The translations under genes were made by a program, and so were the position numbers. Shown one piece after another: positions 1 to 8,704 of a stretch of DNA of 53,662 nucleotides (the stretch's first letter is position 1; each line of letters begins with the position of its first letter). The notes below the pieces were generated by a model. The model was not told where the DNA came from and searched no databases. It saw only the letters and a list, made by a program, of their open reading frames with translations. The DNA is from Streptomyces albireticuli (GTDB lineage: Bacteria > Actinomycetota > Actinomycetes > Streptomycetales > Streptomycetaceae): the NCBI RefSeq assembly GCF_021228125.1, contig NZ_JAJQQS010000028.1, positions 1 through 53,662 of the forward strand, read 5' to 3'.

Positions 1-125
1 TCCAGGCCGGTCACGGATCCGCCGGAGGACTCCACGGCCGTGGTGATCTGACCGACCGAGGTCCCGCTCGCGGGAACCTCCAGCCGGACCGTCATCGAGT
101 ACGAGACGCTTGGCGCCGTTGCCAT
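1..125 (-). CDS. NAD-dependent malic enzyme, N-terminal fragment (runs off window)
   Basis: Only the first 41 codons are in the window. Translation from the ATG at 125 begins MATAPSVSYSMTVRLEVP and continues through TAVESSGGSVTGLD. I recognise this as the start of the actinobacterial malate oxidoreductase that carries an N-terminal ACT-like domain, converting malate to pyruvate and CO2. A purine-rich stretch precedes the start on the minus strand. It lies downstream of the aspartase gene on the same strand but is separated from it by a strong hairpin terminator, so it is probably transcribed on its own. The catalytic domain is outside the window, so the call rests on N-terminal similarity only. 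Confidence 0.75.
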   Translation of the reverse strand, partial: MATAPSVSYSMTVRLEVPASGTSVGQITTAVESSGGSVTGL

Positions 126-160
126 GGGAGAACTTCTTCTTTCCTGTGTCGCTGAGTGGC

Positions 161-197
161 GCGGGACCGCCGGATCCGCTGGATCCGGCGGTCCCGC
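161..197. terminator. Hairpin terminator downstream of aspartase
   Basis: Perfect 17-bp inverted repeat (161-177 pairing with 181-197) around a 3-nt loop GCT. It lies directly after the aspartase stop codon and before the malic enzyme gene, so it most likely ends aspartase transcription. There is no clear T-tract, as is common in Streptomyces terminators. Confidence 0.8.
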
Positions 198-238
198 ACT
201 GCTGATGGGCTGATGTGCCGATGCGCCGACGAGGCCGG

Positions 239-1675
239 TCAGGCGTCGACGGCCGCGGCGGCCCGGCCGTGGGGGCGGGCGAGGTTGTCCGGGTGGAGGA
301 TCTCCTGGAGCCGCTCCTGGGTGAGCAGGCCCTTGGCCAGCACGAGGTCGTGCACCGAGGCACCCGTGGTGAGCGCCTCCTGGGCGACGGCGGTGGCCTG
401 CTCGTAGCCGATGTGCGGGTTGAGCGCGGTGGCCAGGCCGATGGACCGGGCCACGAGGTGGGCCAGGTGCTCGCGGTTGGCGGTGATGCCGGTGACACAG
501 CGCTCGGCCAGGGTCAGACAGCCGGCCCGGAGGTGGGTGAGGCTCTTGAGGAGGCTGTGGGCGATGACCGGCTCGAAGGCGTTGAGCTGCAACTGCCCGC
601 CCTCGGCGGCGAACGTGACGGTCACGTCGTTGCCGATGACCTCGAAGGCGATCTGGTTGACGACCTCCGGGATCACCGGGTTCACCTTGCCGGGCATGAT
701 GCTCGAACCCGCCTGGACCGGCGGCAGGTTGATCTCGGCGAGCCCGGCACGCGGACCGCAGGACAGCAGCCGCAGGTCGTTGCAGGTCTTGGAGAGCTTG
801 ACGGCGATCCGCTTCAGCACGCCGGAGAGCTGGACGAACGCGCCCATGTCCTGCGTGGCCTCCACCAGGTCACCGGCGACGGTGACCGGGATGCCGGTGA
901 GCGAGCCGAGGTGGCGGCAGGCGAGCTCCGGGTACGCGGGGTGGGCGTTGAGGCCGGTGCCGATCGCGGTGCCGCCCAGGTTGATCTCGCGGAGCAGCGC
1001 GCACGCCTCGGCCAGGCGCGCCCGGTCCTCGTCCAGCATGACGGCGTAGGCGGCGAACTCCTGGCCCAGCGTCATGGGCACGGCGTCCTGGAGCTGGGTG
1101 CGGCCCATCTTGAGGACGTCCGCGAACTCCAGCGCCTTGGCGGCGAACGCCTCGCGCAGTACCTCCATGGCCTCCAGCAGGCGGACGGCGGCGAGCTGGA
1201 GCGCGAGGCGGACGGCCGTCGGGTAGACGTCGTTGGTGCTCTGCCCGGCGTTGACGTCCTCCAGCGGGTGGAGGTGCTTGTAGTCGCCCTTGTCGTGGCC
1301 GAGGAGTTCGAGCGCCCGGTTGGCGACGACCTCGTTGGCGTTCATGTTGGTGGAGGTGCCGGCGCCGCCCTGGATGACGTCCACGACGAACTGGTCGTGC
1401 CACCGCCCGGCACGGATCTCCTCGCAGGCCCCCACGATCGCGTCCACCTTGGGGCCGTCCAGCAGGCCGAGGTCGCGGTTGGCGAGGGCGGCGGCCTGCT
1501 TGACCGCCGCGAGGGCGGTCACCAGGTCGGGGTAGGCGGAGATGGGCGTCCCGGTGATGGGGAAGTTCTCCACGGCGCGCAGGGTGTGGACGCCGTAGTA
1601 CGCGGCGGCGGGGACGTCGCGGTCGCCGAGGAGGTCGTGCTCGGAGCGGGTGGGGCCGGGGACGGAGGCCGACAT
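239..1675 (-). CDS. aspA: Aspartate ammonia-lyase
   Basis: Cytosolic enzyme of the fumarase/aspartase superfamily that deaminates L-aspartate to fumarate. The 478-aa protein has the usual length. Signatures in order are GVHTLRAVENFPITG near residue 28, the GAGTSTNMNANE region around 105, GQSTNDVYPTA around 145, and the superfamily signature GSSIMPGKVNP around 325, which holds the catalytic Ser loop. The ATG at 1675 is used. It lies about 60 bp downstream of the asparaginase gene on the same strand, so asparagine to aspartate to fumarate is likely one transcription unit. The divergent Lrp-type regulator upstream is the obvious candidate regulator. Confidence 0.93.
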   Translation of the reverse strand: MSASVPGPTRSEHDLLGDRDVPAAAYYGVHTLRAVENFPITGTPISAYPDLVTALAAVKQAAALANRDLGLLDGPKVDAIVGACEEIRAGRWHDQFVVDVIQGGAGTSTNMNANEVVANRALELLGHDKGDYKHLHPLEDVNAGQSTNDVYPTAVRLALQLAAVRLLEAMEVLREAFAAKALEFADVLKMGRTQLQDAVPMTLGQEFAAYAVMLDEDRARLAEACALLREINLGGTAIGTGLNAHPAYPELACRHLGSLTGIPVTVAGDLVEATQDMGAFVQLSGVLKRIAVKLSKTCNDLRLLSCGPRAGLAEINLPPVQAGSSIMPGKVNPVIPEVVNQIAFEVIGNDVTVTFAAEGGQLQLNAFEPVIAHSLLKSLTHLRAGCLTLAERCVTGITANREHLAHLVARSIGLATALNPHIGYEQATAVAQEALTTGASVHDLVLAKGLLTQERLQEILHPDNLARPHGRAAAAVDA

Positions 1676-1736
1676 GGGGGGATCCGATCGGGTTGAGTGG
1701 GGGCGTTCAGGCGGCGGGCGGGGCGGGGGAGGGCGT

Positions 1737-2774
1737 TCAGGCGGCGGCGGGCACGCTGACGGCGGGGGCGCCGACGAGGTCGCGCAGCACGCGCGTCCGC
1801 CGGTCCGTCTCGTCCGTGCCGTCCGTGCCGTCCGCGCCGGGGGCGGTGAGGGCGGCGGCGAGTACGGCGATACGGGCCTGGCCCGCGCGGAGGGTGCCGG
1901 TCAGCACGGCTCCGGCGGCCGCGAGGTCCACGGCGCCGCCCTGGGTGTAGATCTCGGCGACCGCCCCGGCGGGGACGCGGGTGGTGAGGGCGACGAGCAC
2001 GCCGCGCGAGACCGCCGCCGCGACGGCGTCGACGACCTCGGGAGTAGCGTTGCCCGCGCCCGTCGCGACCAGGACGATGCCCTGGGCGCCGGCCCCGACC
2101 GCGGCGTTCAGCAGCAGCGGGTCCGCGTCGCAGTGGTGCGTGACGACGTCGACCCGGGGGAGGGCACCGGCGTCGGCCGGCAGGGGCAGCGGCGCCGGGC
2201 GCTCGGGCCGCCGCCGGACGAGGACGCGGCCGTCCTCGACGTCGGCGACGGGGCTGCCGGACGGGTCCGCGAACGCGTCGGCCGCCAGGGTCTGCACCTT
2301 GATCGTGCCGCGGGCGGCGTGTATCCGCCCGTCGAAGGCGACCAGGACGCCATAGCCGCGCAGCTCGGGCGAGCCCGCCGCCAGCAGGGCGTCGTGGAGA
2401 TTGCGCGGGCCGTCGCCGTCCACCGCTTCGAGCGGGAGCTGGGCGCCGGTGAGGACGACCGGGCGGGGATCGTCGTGGTGGAGGTCGAGCAGGAAGGCCG
2501 ATTCCTCCAGGGTGTCCGTGCCGTGCGTGACCACGATGCCGTCGACGCCGGGATCGGCCAGCACCTCGTGCACGGTGCGCAGCAGGGCGAGCTGGTCGCG
2601 GGTGGTGAGCCGGGCGCTGTTCACGCTCATCAGGTCGACGACCCGCACCCGGACGCCCTCGGGCACCGCGGCCGTGGCCAGCACGTCCCCGCCGCGCGCG
2701 TCGGCGGCGAACCCCGACCCCTGCCAGCGGCTGGCGATCGTTCCGCCCGTGCTGATGACGACGACCTGTCCCAC
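1737..2774 (-). CDS. L-asparaginase
   Basis: Hydrolyses asparagine to aspartate and ammonia. Starting at the GTG at 2774 gives 345 aa opening with VGQVVVISTGGTIASR, where TGGTIA is the first asparaginase catalytic motif with its Thr nucleophile. The second motif VVTHGTDTLEES (HGTDTLEE) is present around residue 85. An ATG further upstream (2861) extends the frame but adds unconvincing sequence that would intrude on the divergent promoter, so I prefer the GTG. There is no signal peptide with this start, so it is probably cytosolic. It precedes aspartase on the same strand, forming a two-step asparagine catabolic unit. Confidence 0.88.
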   Translation of the reverse strand: MGQVVVISTGGTIASRWQGSGFAADARGGDVLATAAVPEGVRVRVVDLMSVNSARLTTRDQLALLRTVHEVLADPGVDGIVVTHGTDTLEESAFLLDLHHDDPRPVVLTGAQLPLEAVDGDGPRNLHDALLAAGSPELRGYGVLVAFDGRIHAARGTIKVQTLAADAFADPSGSPVADVEDGRVLVRRRPERPAPLPLPADAGALPRVDVVTHHCDADPLLLNAAVGAGAQGIVLVATGAGNATPEVVDAVAAAVSRGVLVALTTRVPAGAVAEIYTQGGAVDLAAAGAVLTGTLRAGQARIAVLAAALTAPGADGTDGTDETDRRTRVLRDLVGAPAVSVPAAA

Positions 2775-2896
2775 GTCTGCCCGCCCTTTCCCGAGATCAA
2801 TACGGCCGTCCACGGGGGAGTGGCGGCCAGGCAGGGGAAGAATAGGATGAATCGCGCGCAATTGGATCGCTGATCGGAGCGCGATCGCGCCGATAT

Positions 2897-3370
2897 GTGG
2901 TGGATAATCGCGCGGTGGACAGCATTGACAGAAATATCTTGCGTGAGCTCCAGAACGACGGCCGCCTGACCATCCAGGAACTCGCCCACCGGGTCGGTCT
3001 GACCTCCTCCCCGTGCATGCGCCGCGTCCGTCAGCTCGAGCAGGACGGCGTGATCCAGGGCTATCGGGCGATCGTCGACCCCGAGGCCGTCGGCCGGGGC
3101 TTCGAGGTCCTCGTCTCCGTCGAGGTCAAGCGCGACCGCGAGGCGGTGGAGGCGTTCGAGGCCGCCCTCCAGGACATCCCCGACGTCATCGAGGCGTACC
3201 GCCTCTTCGGCAGCCCCGGCTGCATGCTCCGCATCGCGGTCGCCGACCTCACCGCGTACGAGCGGCTGTGGATCGAGCGGCTCACCGCGCTGTCCGGGAT
3301 CACCGAGGTGAACTCGCAGATCGTCATGAAGCGCGTCAAGCAGTCGAAGGGCCTTCCGGTCGGACCGTGA
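2897..3370 (+). CDS. Lrp/AsnC family transcriptional regulator
   Basis: 157-aa DNA-binding regulator. The N-terminal winged HTH is seen in DSIDRNILRELQNDGRLTIQ and the following helix LAHRVGLTSSPCMRRVRQLE, typical of AsnC-type HTH. The C-terminal RAM effector domain runs from about residue 65 to 145. It starts with GTG GTG at 2897, only about 120 bp from the divergent asparaginase start. This arrangement suggests it senses an amino acid (asparagine or aspartate) and controls asparaginase-aspartase and itself. The ligand is inferred from position only. Confidence 0.9.
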   Translation: MVDNRAVDSIDRNILRELQNDGRLTIQELAHRVGLTSSPCMRRVRQLEQDGVIQGYRAIVDPEAVGRGFEVLVSVEVKRDREAVEAFEAALQDIPDVIEAYRLFGSPGCMLRIAVADLTAYERLWIERLTALSGITEVNSQIVMKRVKQSKGLPVGP

Positions 3371-3665
3371 GTCGAAGGGCCTCCTGGCCGTACCGCTCCG
3401 TACCGCGAGCCGGGGCCGCCGCCTTGCCGCCCGTACCGCTTCCGTGTGCATCCGTCCGCGTCCGTCACGGGGAGAAAGCCCTGTTCATCCTCCCCGTGTG
3501 AAGCTCCGCTGTTGCCGCGCTTAAGAAAACCTCGATGGACTTGAGGGCCGTGAATTGGGCACATTGGTGCGCGCAAAGGATCACCACGGCGGCCGTCCGC
3601 CCTGGCGGCAACCCGTCGGCGCCGCCGTACCCGGTCAGCGCCCCACCACGCCTGGAGCGGCATTC

Positions 3666-4694
3666 ATGAAGGCACTCGTCAAGCACAAGGCCGAGCCCGG
3701 GCTGTGGCTCATGGACGTTCCCGAGCCCGAGACCGGCCCCGACGACGTCCTGATCAAGGTGCTGCGTACCGGAATCTGCGGCACCGACCTGCACATCCGC
3801 TCCTGGGACGGCTGGGCGCAGGGCGCGGTCAGCACCCCGCGGATCCTCGGTCACGAGTTCGTCGGCGAGGTCGCGGCCGTGGGCGCGGACGTCCGTGACA
3901 TCGCGGTCGGCGACCTGGTCAGCGGCGAGGGCCACCTGGTGTGCGGGAAGTGCCGCAACTGTCTGGCCGGCCGCCGTCACCTCTGCCGCAGCACGGTCGG
4001 CCTCGGTGTGGGCCGTGACGGCGCGTTCGCCGAGTACGTCGCCCTGCCCGCCTCCAACGTCTGGGTGCACCGCACGCACGTCGACCTCGACGTCGCCGCG
4101 ATCTTCGACCCGTTCGGCAACGCCGTCCACACGGCCCTGTCCTTCCCGCTGGTCGGCGAGGACGTCCTGATCACGGGCGCGGGCCCGATCGGCATCATGG
4201 CGGTGGCCGTGGCCCGCCACGCCGGCGCTCGTAACGTCGTCATCACCGATGTCAGCGAGCCCCGCCTGGAGCTGGCCCGCAAGGCCGGCGCGACCATCGC
4301 CCTCAATGTCGCCGAGGCGAAGATCGCCGATGCCCAGCGCGAGCTGGGCCTGCGCGAGGGCTTCGACATCGGCCTGGAGATGTCCGGCCGTCCCGAGGCC
4401 ATGCGCGACATGATCGACAACATGACGCACGGTGGCCGGATCGCGATGCTGGGCCTGCCGGCCCAGGAGTTCCCCGTCGACTGGGCGAAGATCGTCACCT
4501 CGATGATCACCGTCAAGGGCATCTACGGCCGTGAGATGTACGAGACGTGGTACGCGATGACCGTCCTCCTCGAGAGCGGCCTCGACCTCAGCCCCGTGAT
4601 CACCGGCAGGTACTCCTACAAGGACTTCGACAAGGCCTTCGACGAGGCCGCTACCGCGCGCAGTGGCAAGATCATCCTCGACTGGACCGCCTGA
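3666..4694 (+). CDS. tdh: L-threonine 3-dehydrogenase
   Basis: Zinc-dependent medium-chain dehydrogenase oxidising L-threonine to 2-amino-3-ketobutyrate with NAD. 342 aa, the standard length, from the ATG at 3666. Visible motifs are GICGTDLHI (catalytic Zn Cys, residues about 36-44), GHEFVGEV (Zn His and Glu), a structural-zinc lobe CGKCRNCLAGRRHLC around residue 100, and the Rossmann glycine motif GAGPIGIMA around 175. The next gene is kbl, the second step of the same pathway, 150 bp downstream. It looks like primary metabolism, although 2-amino-3-ketobutyrate/aminoacetone is also used by some peptide pathways, and the NRPS downstream has a threonine module. Confidence 0.93.
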   Translation: MKALVKHKAEPGLWLMDVPEPETGPDDVLIKVLRTGICGTDLHIRSWDGWAQGAVSTPRILGHEFVGEVAAVGADVRDIAVGDLVSGEGHLVCGKCRNCLAGRRHLCRSTVGLGVGRDGAFAEYVALPASNVWVHRTHVDLDVAAIFDPFGNAVHTALSFPLVGEDVLITGAGPIGIMAVAVARHAGARNVVITDVSEPRLELARKAGATIALNVAEAKIADAQRELGLREGFDIGLEMSGRPEAMRDMIDNMTHGGRIAMLGLPAQEFPVDWAKIVTSMITVKGIYGREMYETWYAMTVLLESGLDLSPVITGRYSYKDFDKAFDEAATARSGKIILDWTA

Positions 4695-4843
4695 CCGCCT
4701 GACCGCCTGACCAGCGGCGCCAGCGGCACCGGCAGGGCTTTCAGAGCCCCGCCCGGTTCACCGGGCCGCCGGCCGGCAGCCCGTCAGTCGGCCGGCCGGC
4801 GGCACCGCCGCCCCACTTCCTTCCTCCTCAAAGGAGCCCCCGC

Positions 4844-6043
4844 ATGTACACGTCCGTCCGTGACGACCTCCGCGCCACCCTCGACGAGATCCGCGAGGCA
4901 GGCCTCTTCAAGCCCGAGCGCGTCATCGGCACCCCGCAGAGCGCCTCCGTCAACGTCACGGCCGGCGGCGCCCCCGGCGAGGTGCTGAACTTCTGCGCCA
5001 ACAACTACCTCGGTCTCGCCGACCACCCCGAGATCATCGGCGCCGCCAAGGAAGCCCTCGACCGCTGGGGCTACGGTCTGGCCTCCGTCCGCTTCATCTG
5101 CGGCACGCAGGACGTCCACAAGGAGCTCGAGGCCCGCCTGTCGGCCTTCCTCGGCCAGGAGGACACGATCCTCTACTCCTCCTGCTTCGACGCCAACGGC
5201 GGTGTCTTCGAGACCCTGCTCGGCGCCGAGGACGCCGTCATCTCCGACGCCCTCAACCACGCCAGCATCATCGACGGTATCCGCCTCTCCAAGGCCCGCC
5301 GCTTCCGCTACGCCAACCGCGACCTGACCGACCTCGAGAAGCAGCTCCAGGCGGCCGACGAGGGCGGCGCGCGCCGCAAGCTGATCGTCACCGACGGCGT
5401 CTTCTCCATGGACGGCTACGTCGCCCCGCTGCGCGAGATCTGCGACCTCGCCGACCGCTACGACGCCATGGTGATGGTCGACGACTCCCACGCCGTCGGC
5501 TTCGTCGGCCCCGGTGGCCGCGGCACCCCCGAGCTGCACGGCGTCATGGACCGCGTCGACATCATCACCGGCACCCTCGGCAAGGCCCTCGGCGGCGCCT
5601 CCGGCGGCTACGTCGCCGCCCGCGCCGAGATCGTCGCCCTGCTGCGCCAGCGCTCGCGCCCGTACCTCTTCTCCAACTCCCTCGCGCCCGTCATCGCGGC
5701 CGCCTCCCTGAAGGTCCTCGACCTCCTGGAGTCCGCCGGGGACCTGCGCGACCGCCTGAACGCCAACACGGCGCTCTTCCGTACCAAGATGGCCGAGGCG
5801 GGCTTCGAGATCCTGCCGGGCGACCACGCCATCGCCCCCGTCATGATCGGCGACGCCGCCGAGGCCGCCCGGATGGCCGAACTCCTCCTGGAGCGCGGGG
5901 TGTACGTCATCGGCTTCTCGTACCCCGTCGTCCCCATGGGTGCCGCCCGTATCCGCGTCCAGCTCTCCGCGGCGCACTCCACGGCCGACGTCGAGCGGGC
6001 CGTGGCCGCGTTCGTCGACGCCCGCGAAGCCCTCAAGGGCTGA
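4844..6043 (+). CDS. kbl: Glycine C-acetyltransferase (2-amino-3-ketobutyrate CoA ligase)
   Basis: PLP enzyme of the alpha-oxoamine synthase family that cleaves 2-amino-3-ketobutyrate with CoA to glycine and acetyl-CoA. 399 aa, full length. Features include the FCANNYLGLADHP motif near residue 47, SDALNHASIIDG near 137, VDDSHAVGFVG near 210 (Asp/His contacting PLP) and GTLGKALGGASGG around 245 with the PLP-binding Lys. An AAAGGAG-like ribosome site lies just before the ATG at 4844. It forms a catabolic pair with tdh, and a hairpin terminator follows directly. Confidence 0.94.
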   Translation: MYTSVRDDLRATLDEIREAGLFKPERVIGTPQSASVNVTAGGAPGEVLNFCANNYLGLADHPEIIGAAKEALDRWGYGLASVRFICGTQDVHKELEARLSAFLGQEDTILYSSCFDANGGVFETLLGAEDAVISDALNHASIIDGIRLSKARRFRYANRDLTDLEKQLQAADEGGARRKLIVTDGVFSMDGYVAPLREICDLADRYDAMVMVDDSHAVGFVGPGGRGTPELHGVMDRVDIITGTLGKALGGASGGYVAARAEIVALLRQRSRPYLFSNSLAPVIAAASLKVLDLLESAGDLRDRLNANTALFRTKMAEAGFEILPGDHAIAPVMIGDAAEAARMAELLLERGVYVIGFSYPVVPMGAARIRVQLSAAHSTADVERAVAAFVDAREALKG

Positions 6044-6048
6044 CGTGG

Positions 6049-6084
6049 GTGGTCCCAGGCGCGGCGCTCCGCGCCCGGGACCAC
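6049..6084. terminator. Hairpin terminator after kbl
   Basis: Inverted repeat of 16 bp with one mismatch and a 4-nt loop (6049-6064 with 6069-6084), starting 5 nt after the kbl stop codon. It separates kbl from the LysR gene. Confidence 0.75.
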
Positions 6085-6200
6085 GACCGTGTACGGACCC
6101 GTTCCCGGGTCAGGGTTCGGCCCGGGGACGGGTCCGGCGCGCTGTGCGCACCTGTTCCGGCGCGGCCGCCGGCCTGCGTGATTGCTGGCAAAATGGCCGG

Positions 6201-7115
6201 GTGATCGACCCCCGACGGCTGCGCATCCTGCGTGCCGTGGCGGACCACCGCACGGTGACCGCCGCGGCCGCGGCCCTGTACCTGACCCCCTCGGCCGTCT
6301 CCCAGCAGCTCGCGGCGCTGGAACAGGAGACCGGCCACGCCCTGCTGACCCGCAGCGGCCGCGGCGTACGTCTGACAGCGCCCGGTGAGATCCTCCTCAC
6401 CCACGCGCACGAGGTCCTCGCCCAGCTGGAACGCGCAGAGGCGGAACTGGCCGCGTACGCCGGGGGCGCCGCCGGCGAGCTCACCGTCGCCGCCTTCGCC
6501 ACCGGTATCGCCGAGGTGCTGGCGCCGGTCGTCACCCTCCTCGCCGACCGCCACCCCGGCATCCGCCTGCGCGTGCGGGACGCCGAGGGCGACGAGAGCC
6601 TGCGCCTGGTCCTCGACGGCGGGGCCGACGTGGCCCTCGCCGTCGAATACCGCGGGGCGCCCCGCGAGGACGACCAGCGCCTGGCCCGGGTCCCCCTCTA
6701 CGCCGAACCCTTCGACGCCGTCCTGCGCGCCTCCCATCCCCTCGCGGGGGAACCCCACATCCGCCTGGAGGCCCTCGCCGACAGCGACTGGGTGGGCCCT
6801 TACCCCGGCAACCCGTGCCATGACGTCATGGTCCTGGCCTGCGAACTCGCCGGGTTCCAGCCCCGCTTGGCGCACTCCTCCGACGACTTCCGCGCCGTGG
6901 TCGCCCTGGCCGGCGCGGGGGCGGGCGTGGCTCTCGTACCCCGCTCGGCCCTGCGCGGCATCGAGCTCAAGGACACGGTCGTCCGTCCCGTCGAAGGCCG
7001 GACCGCCACGCGCCGTGTCTTCGCCGCGGTCCGCCGGGGCTCCGAGGAGCACCCCCTCATCCGGCCGGTCCTCGACGCCCTCAAGGAAGCGGCCGGTCGC
7101 CTACCCACGGACTGA
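6201..7115 (+). CDS. LysR family transcriptional regulator
   Basis: 304 aa from the GTG at 6201. The N-terminal LysR HTH is clear: DPRRLRILRAVADHRTVTA followed by AAALYLTPSAVSQQLAALE, residues 2-60. The effector-binding domain follows and fills the rest. The open frame extends upstream into the kbl tail, but that part is arginine/proline-rich shadow sequence. It sits just downstream of tdh-kbl on the same strand, separated by a terminator. It could regulate threonine catabolism, but nothing in the sequence proves the target. Confidence 0.88.
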   Translation: MIDPRRLRILRAVADHRTVTAAAAALYLTPSAVSQQLAALEQETGHALLTRSGRGVRLTAPGEILLTHAHEVLAQLERAEAELAAYAGGAAGELTVAAFATGIAEVLAPVVTLLADRHPGIRLRVRDAEGDESLRLVLDGGADVALAVEYRGAPREDDQRLARVPLYAEPFDAVLRASHPLAGEPHIRLEALADSDWVGPYPGNPCHDVMVLACELAGFQPRLAHSSDDFRAVVALAGAGAGVALVPRSALRGIELKDTVVRPVEGRTATRRVFAAVRRGSEEHPLIRPVLDALKEAAGRLPTD

Positions 7116-7277
7116 AGCTCACCGTTCGCCCTTCCGTGGACGGAGCGCATTCCTCGATGAGGAGGATGTTCCCCCACGCTGGAACTTTCGACGTGCCACG
7201 TCGACACCACGGAATCGCTCTGTCCGTCGGACCGCGGGCGGCTCATCCGGCCGCCCGGACGGCCCGCCGGCGGGTGG

Positions 7278-7838
7278 TCAGGGGCCGGCGACGAGCCGGC
7301 TGAGGCGCGGCGCGAGCCAGGGCTTGCGGCCGCCCGCCCGGATCCCGCCGCGCGCGATCACTTTCCAGAGCGGCGTGCGCCGGAACGCGACGAGGAGGAA
7401 CGCGGCCGGCGCCGCCGAGATCCGGCAGTCGTAGCTCCGGGGCGGCGCGTCGCGGGTCACCGTGGCGGTGCCGTCGCCGATGACGACGGCCAGGCGGGGC
7501 CCGCCTCGCACGGCGAGGTTCCTGCGCCCGTCGGCGTCGAACAGGCCGATCGACTCGGCGTTCACGCGCGTGATCCGCTCGATGAACGGGCCGTCGCCGG
7601 GCGGCAGGACGCCGTCCCATTCTTCTAACTCATGGGTGAAGGCGGAGCAGTACGCGAGGTAGACGGTGCCCACATGCGCACCGACGTCCCCCACCGTCCA
7701 CACCGGCACCCCCGAGGGCGCCCCGAGGTCAGGCACGTCGCGCAGCAGCCGGGTCAGGCGCGGGAGAGCGGCCCGCAGCGCGGCGCGGGTCCTCTCGTGC
7801 TCGGCGAACGGATTCGAGCGGCTCTCGGCAACGCGCAC
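7278..7838 (-). CDS. Maleylpyruvate isomerase/DinB-like family protein
   Basis: 186 aa. The N-terminal region (RSNPFAEHERTRAALRAALP followed by VWTVGDVGAHVGTVY) resembles the four-helix mycothiol-dependent maleylpyruvate isomerase N domain common in Streptomyces, including the conserved W-T-V-x-D-V-x-A-H pattern that carries a metal-ligand His. The C-terminal part (about 110-186) resembles the small SCP2-like tail of these proteins. The real substrate is unknown, and many members act on mycothiol conjugates. It stands alone between the LysR gene and a divergent hypothetical gene. Confidence 0.6.
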   Translation of the reverse strand: MRVAESRSNPFAEHERTRAALRAALPRLTRLLRDVPDLGAPSGVPVWTVGDVGAHVGTVYLAYCSAFTHELEEWDGVLPPGDGPFIERITRVNAESIGLFDADGRRNLAVRGGPRLAVVIGDGTATVTRDAPPRSYDCRISAAPAAFLLVAFRRTPLWKVIARGGIRAGGRKPWLAPRLSRLVAGP

Positions 7839-8088
7839 GTCGCACTCTCCTCGCTGCGGGCGGGCGCACAGATTACCGCTGGGTACCGAAGGGTGATACG
7901 GCTCGGGCGGACAAGTGAATCTTCATCCTTTGTCGTGAATCGGGGGATAACGAGGGTCGGTGCGTGCGGGTCGGGCAGGCGGATGATAAAGCCGTCTGCC
8001 GCCCAGGCTCACGGCCATGACCCCCGAGGTCATAGGTGCGCACCACGCGCCCCGGGCGACGTGGTCCGGAACGAGGAGATGAAGGGGT

Positions 8089-8619
8089 ATGGCGACGGAC
8101 CCCTCGGCAGGACTGCAAGGGATCGACCCAGGAGTCTGGGAGGAACTGGCCCGGGCCGTCAACGAACGGAAGTCGGGCGGCGAACCCGATACGACGGCCG
8201 AGGAGCTGAAGCGGCACTACATCGCGGAAGCCCAGAAATTCGAGGACCGGGGGGTGGAACTTCCGCAGGTCACCCGGAGCCTCTCCGGCGCGGTCGGCAA
8301 GTGGGACCCCTGGGAGATCACCGTCATCGGCCCTCTCAGTGTGTACGGGGGCATCGAGTTCTCCGGCGGCGAGGACTGGGTGGCGCGCGCGGAAGTGGGA
8401 ATCAAGCTCTCCGGCAAGGTCATCTGGTCGGAGGGCTTCAACCTCAACTCCAAGATGCACAGCGTCAGCTGGGAGAAGAGCTTCGGAGTGGTCTGGGGCA
8501 AGCTCACCGTGGGCATTTACGGCGACAGGAAATGCCTGAAGGTCAGCGGCGAAGGATGCTACTGGTGGGGCAGGTGGCACTGCGCGGGTTTCGAAGAAAC
8601 ACCCGGCTGCTTCGTCTGA
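8089..8619 (+). CDS. Hypothetical protein, Trp/Gly-rich beta protein
   Basis: 176-aa protein I do not recognise. The start at 8089 has a good ribosome site (GAAGGGG). The first 60 residues are helical and charged. From about residue 65 the sequence alternates hydrophobic and small residues (ITVIGPLSVYGGIEFSGGED and similar) as expected for a beta-barrel or sandwich. The C-terminus has three Cys and several Trp. There is no signal peptide or membrane segment. It is bounded by the isomerase-like gene (divergent) and the XRE-TPR gene (convergent). Its base composition is slightly less GC-rich than its neighbours, hinting at horizontal acquisition. Confidence 0.6.
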   Translation: MATDPSAGLQGIDPGVWEELARAVNERKSGGEPDTTAEELKRHYIAEAQKFEDRGVELPQVTRSLSGAVGKWDPWEITVIGPLSVYGGIEFSGGEDWVARAEVGIKLSGKVIWSEGFNLNSKMHSVSWEKSFGVVWGKLTVGIYGDRKCLKVSGEGCYWWGRWHCAGFEETPGCFV

Positions 8620-8704
8620 CACCGCACGCGCCGACGGTTCACCGGCCCGTGTCGGACCCGCGAAAGCGGTCCGGTACGGGCCGATGAAGCGTCACCCCGC
8701 GCCC

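Noticed and set aside
215..1696. Long plus-strand open frame opposite aspartase
   Set aside because: Shadow of the minus-strand aspartase gene caused by high GC3; no domain, and Gly/Arg/Val-rich composition.
4680..4712. Three tandem GACCGCCT copies after tdh
   Set aside because: Short 8-bp repeats covering the stop codon; likely simple slippage without function.
3666..6043. tdh-kbl as biosynthetic genes for a Thr-derived unit
   Set aside because: Aminoacetone-type units are used in azinomycin-like pathways and the NRPS has a Thr module, but this pair is standard Streptomyces threonine catabolism and is 5 kb from the cluster with its own regulator and terminator.
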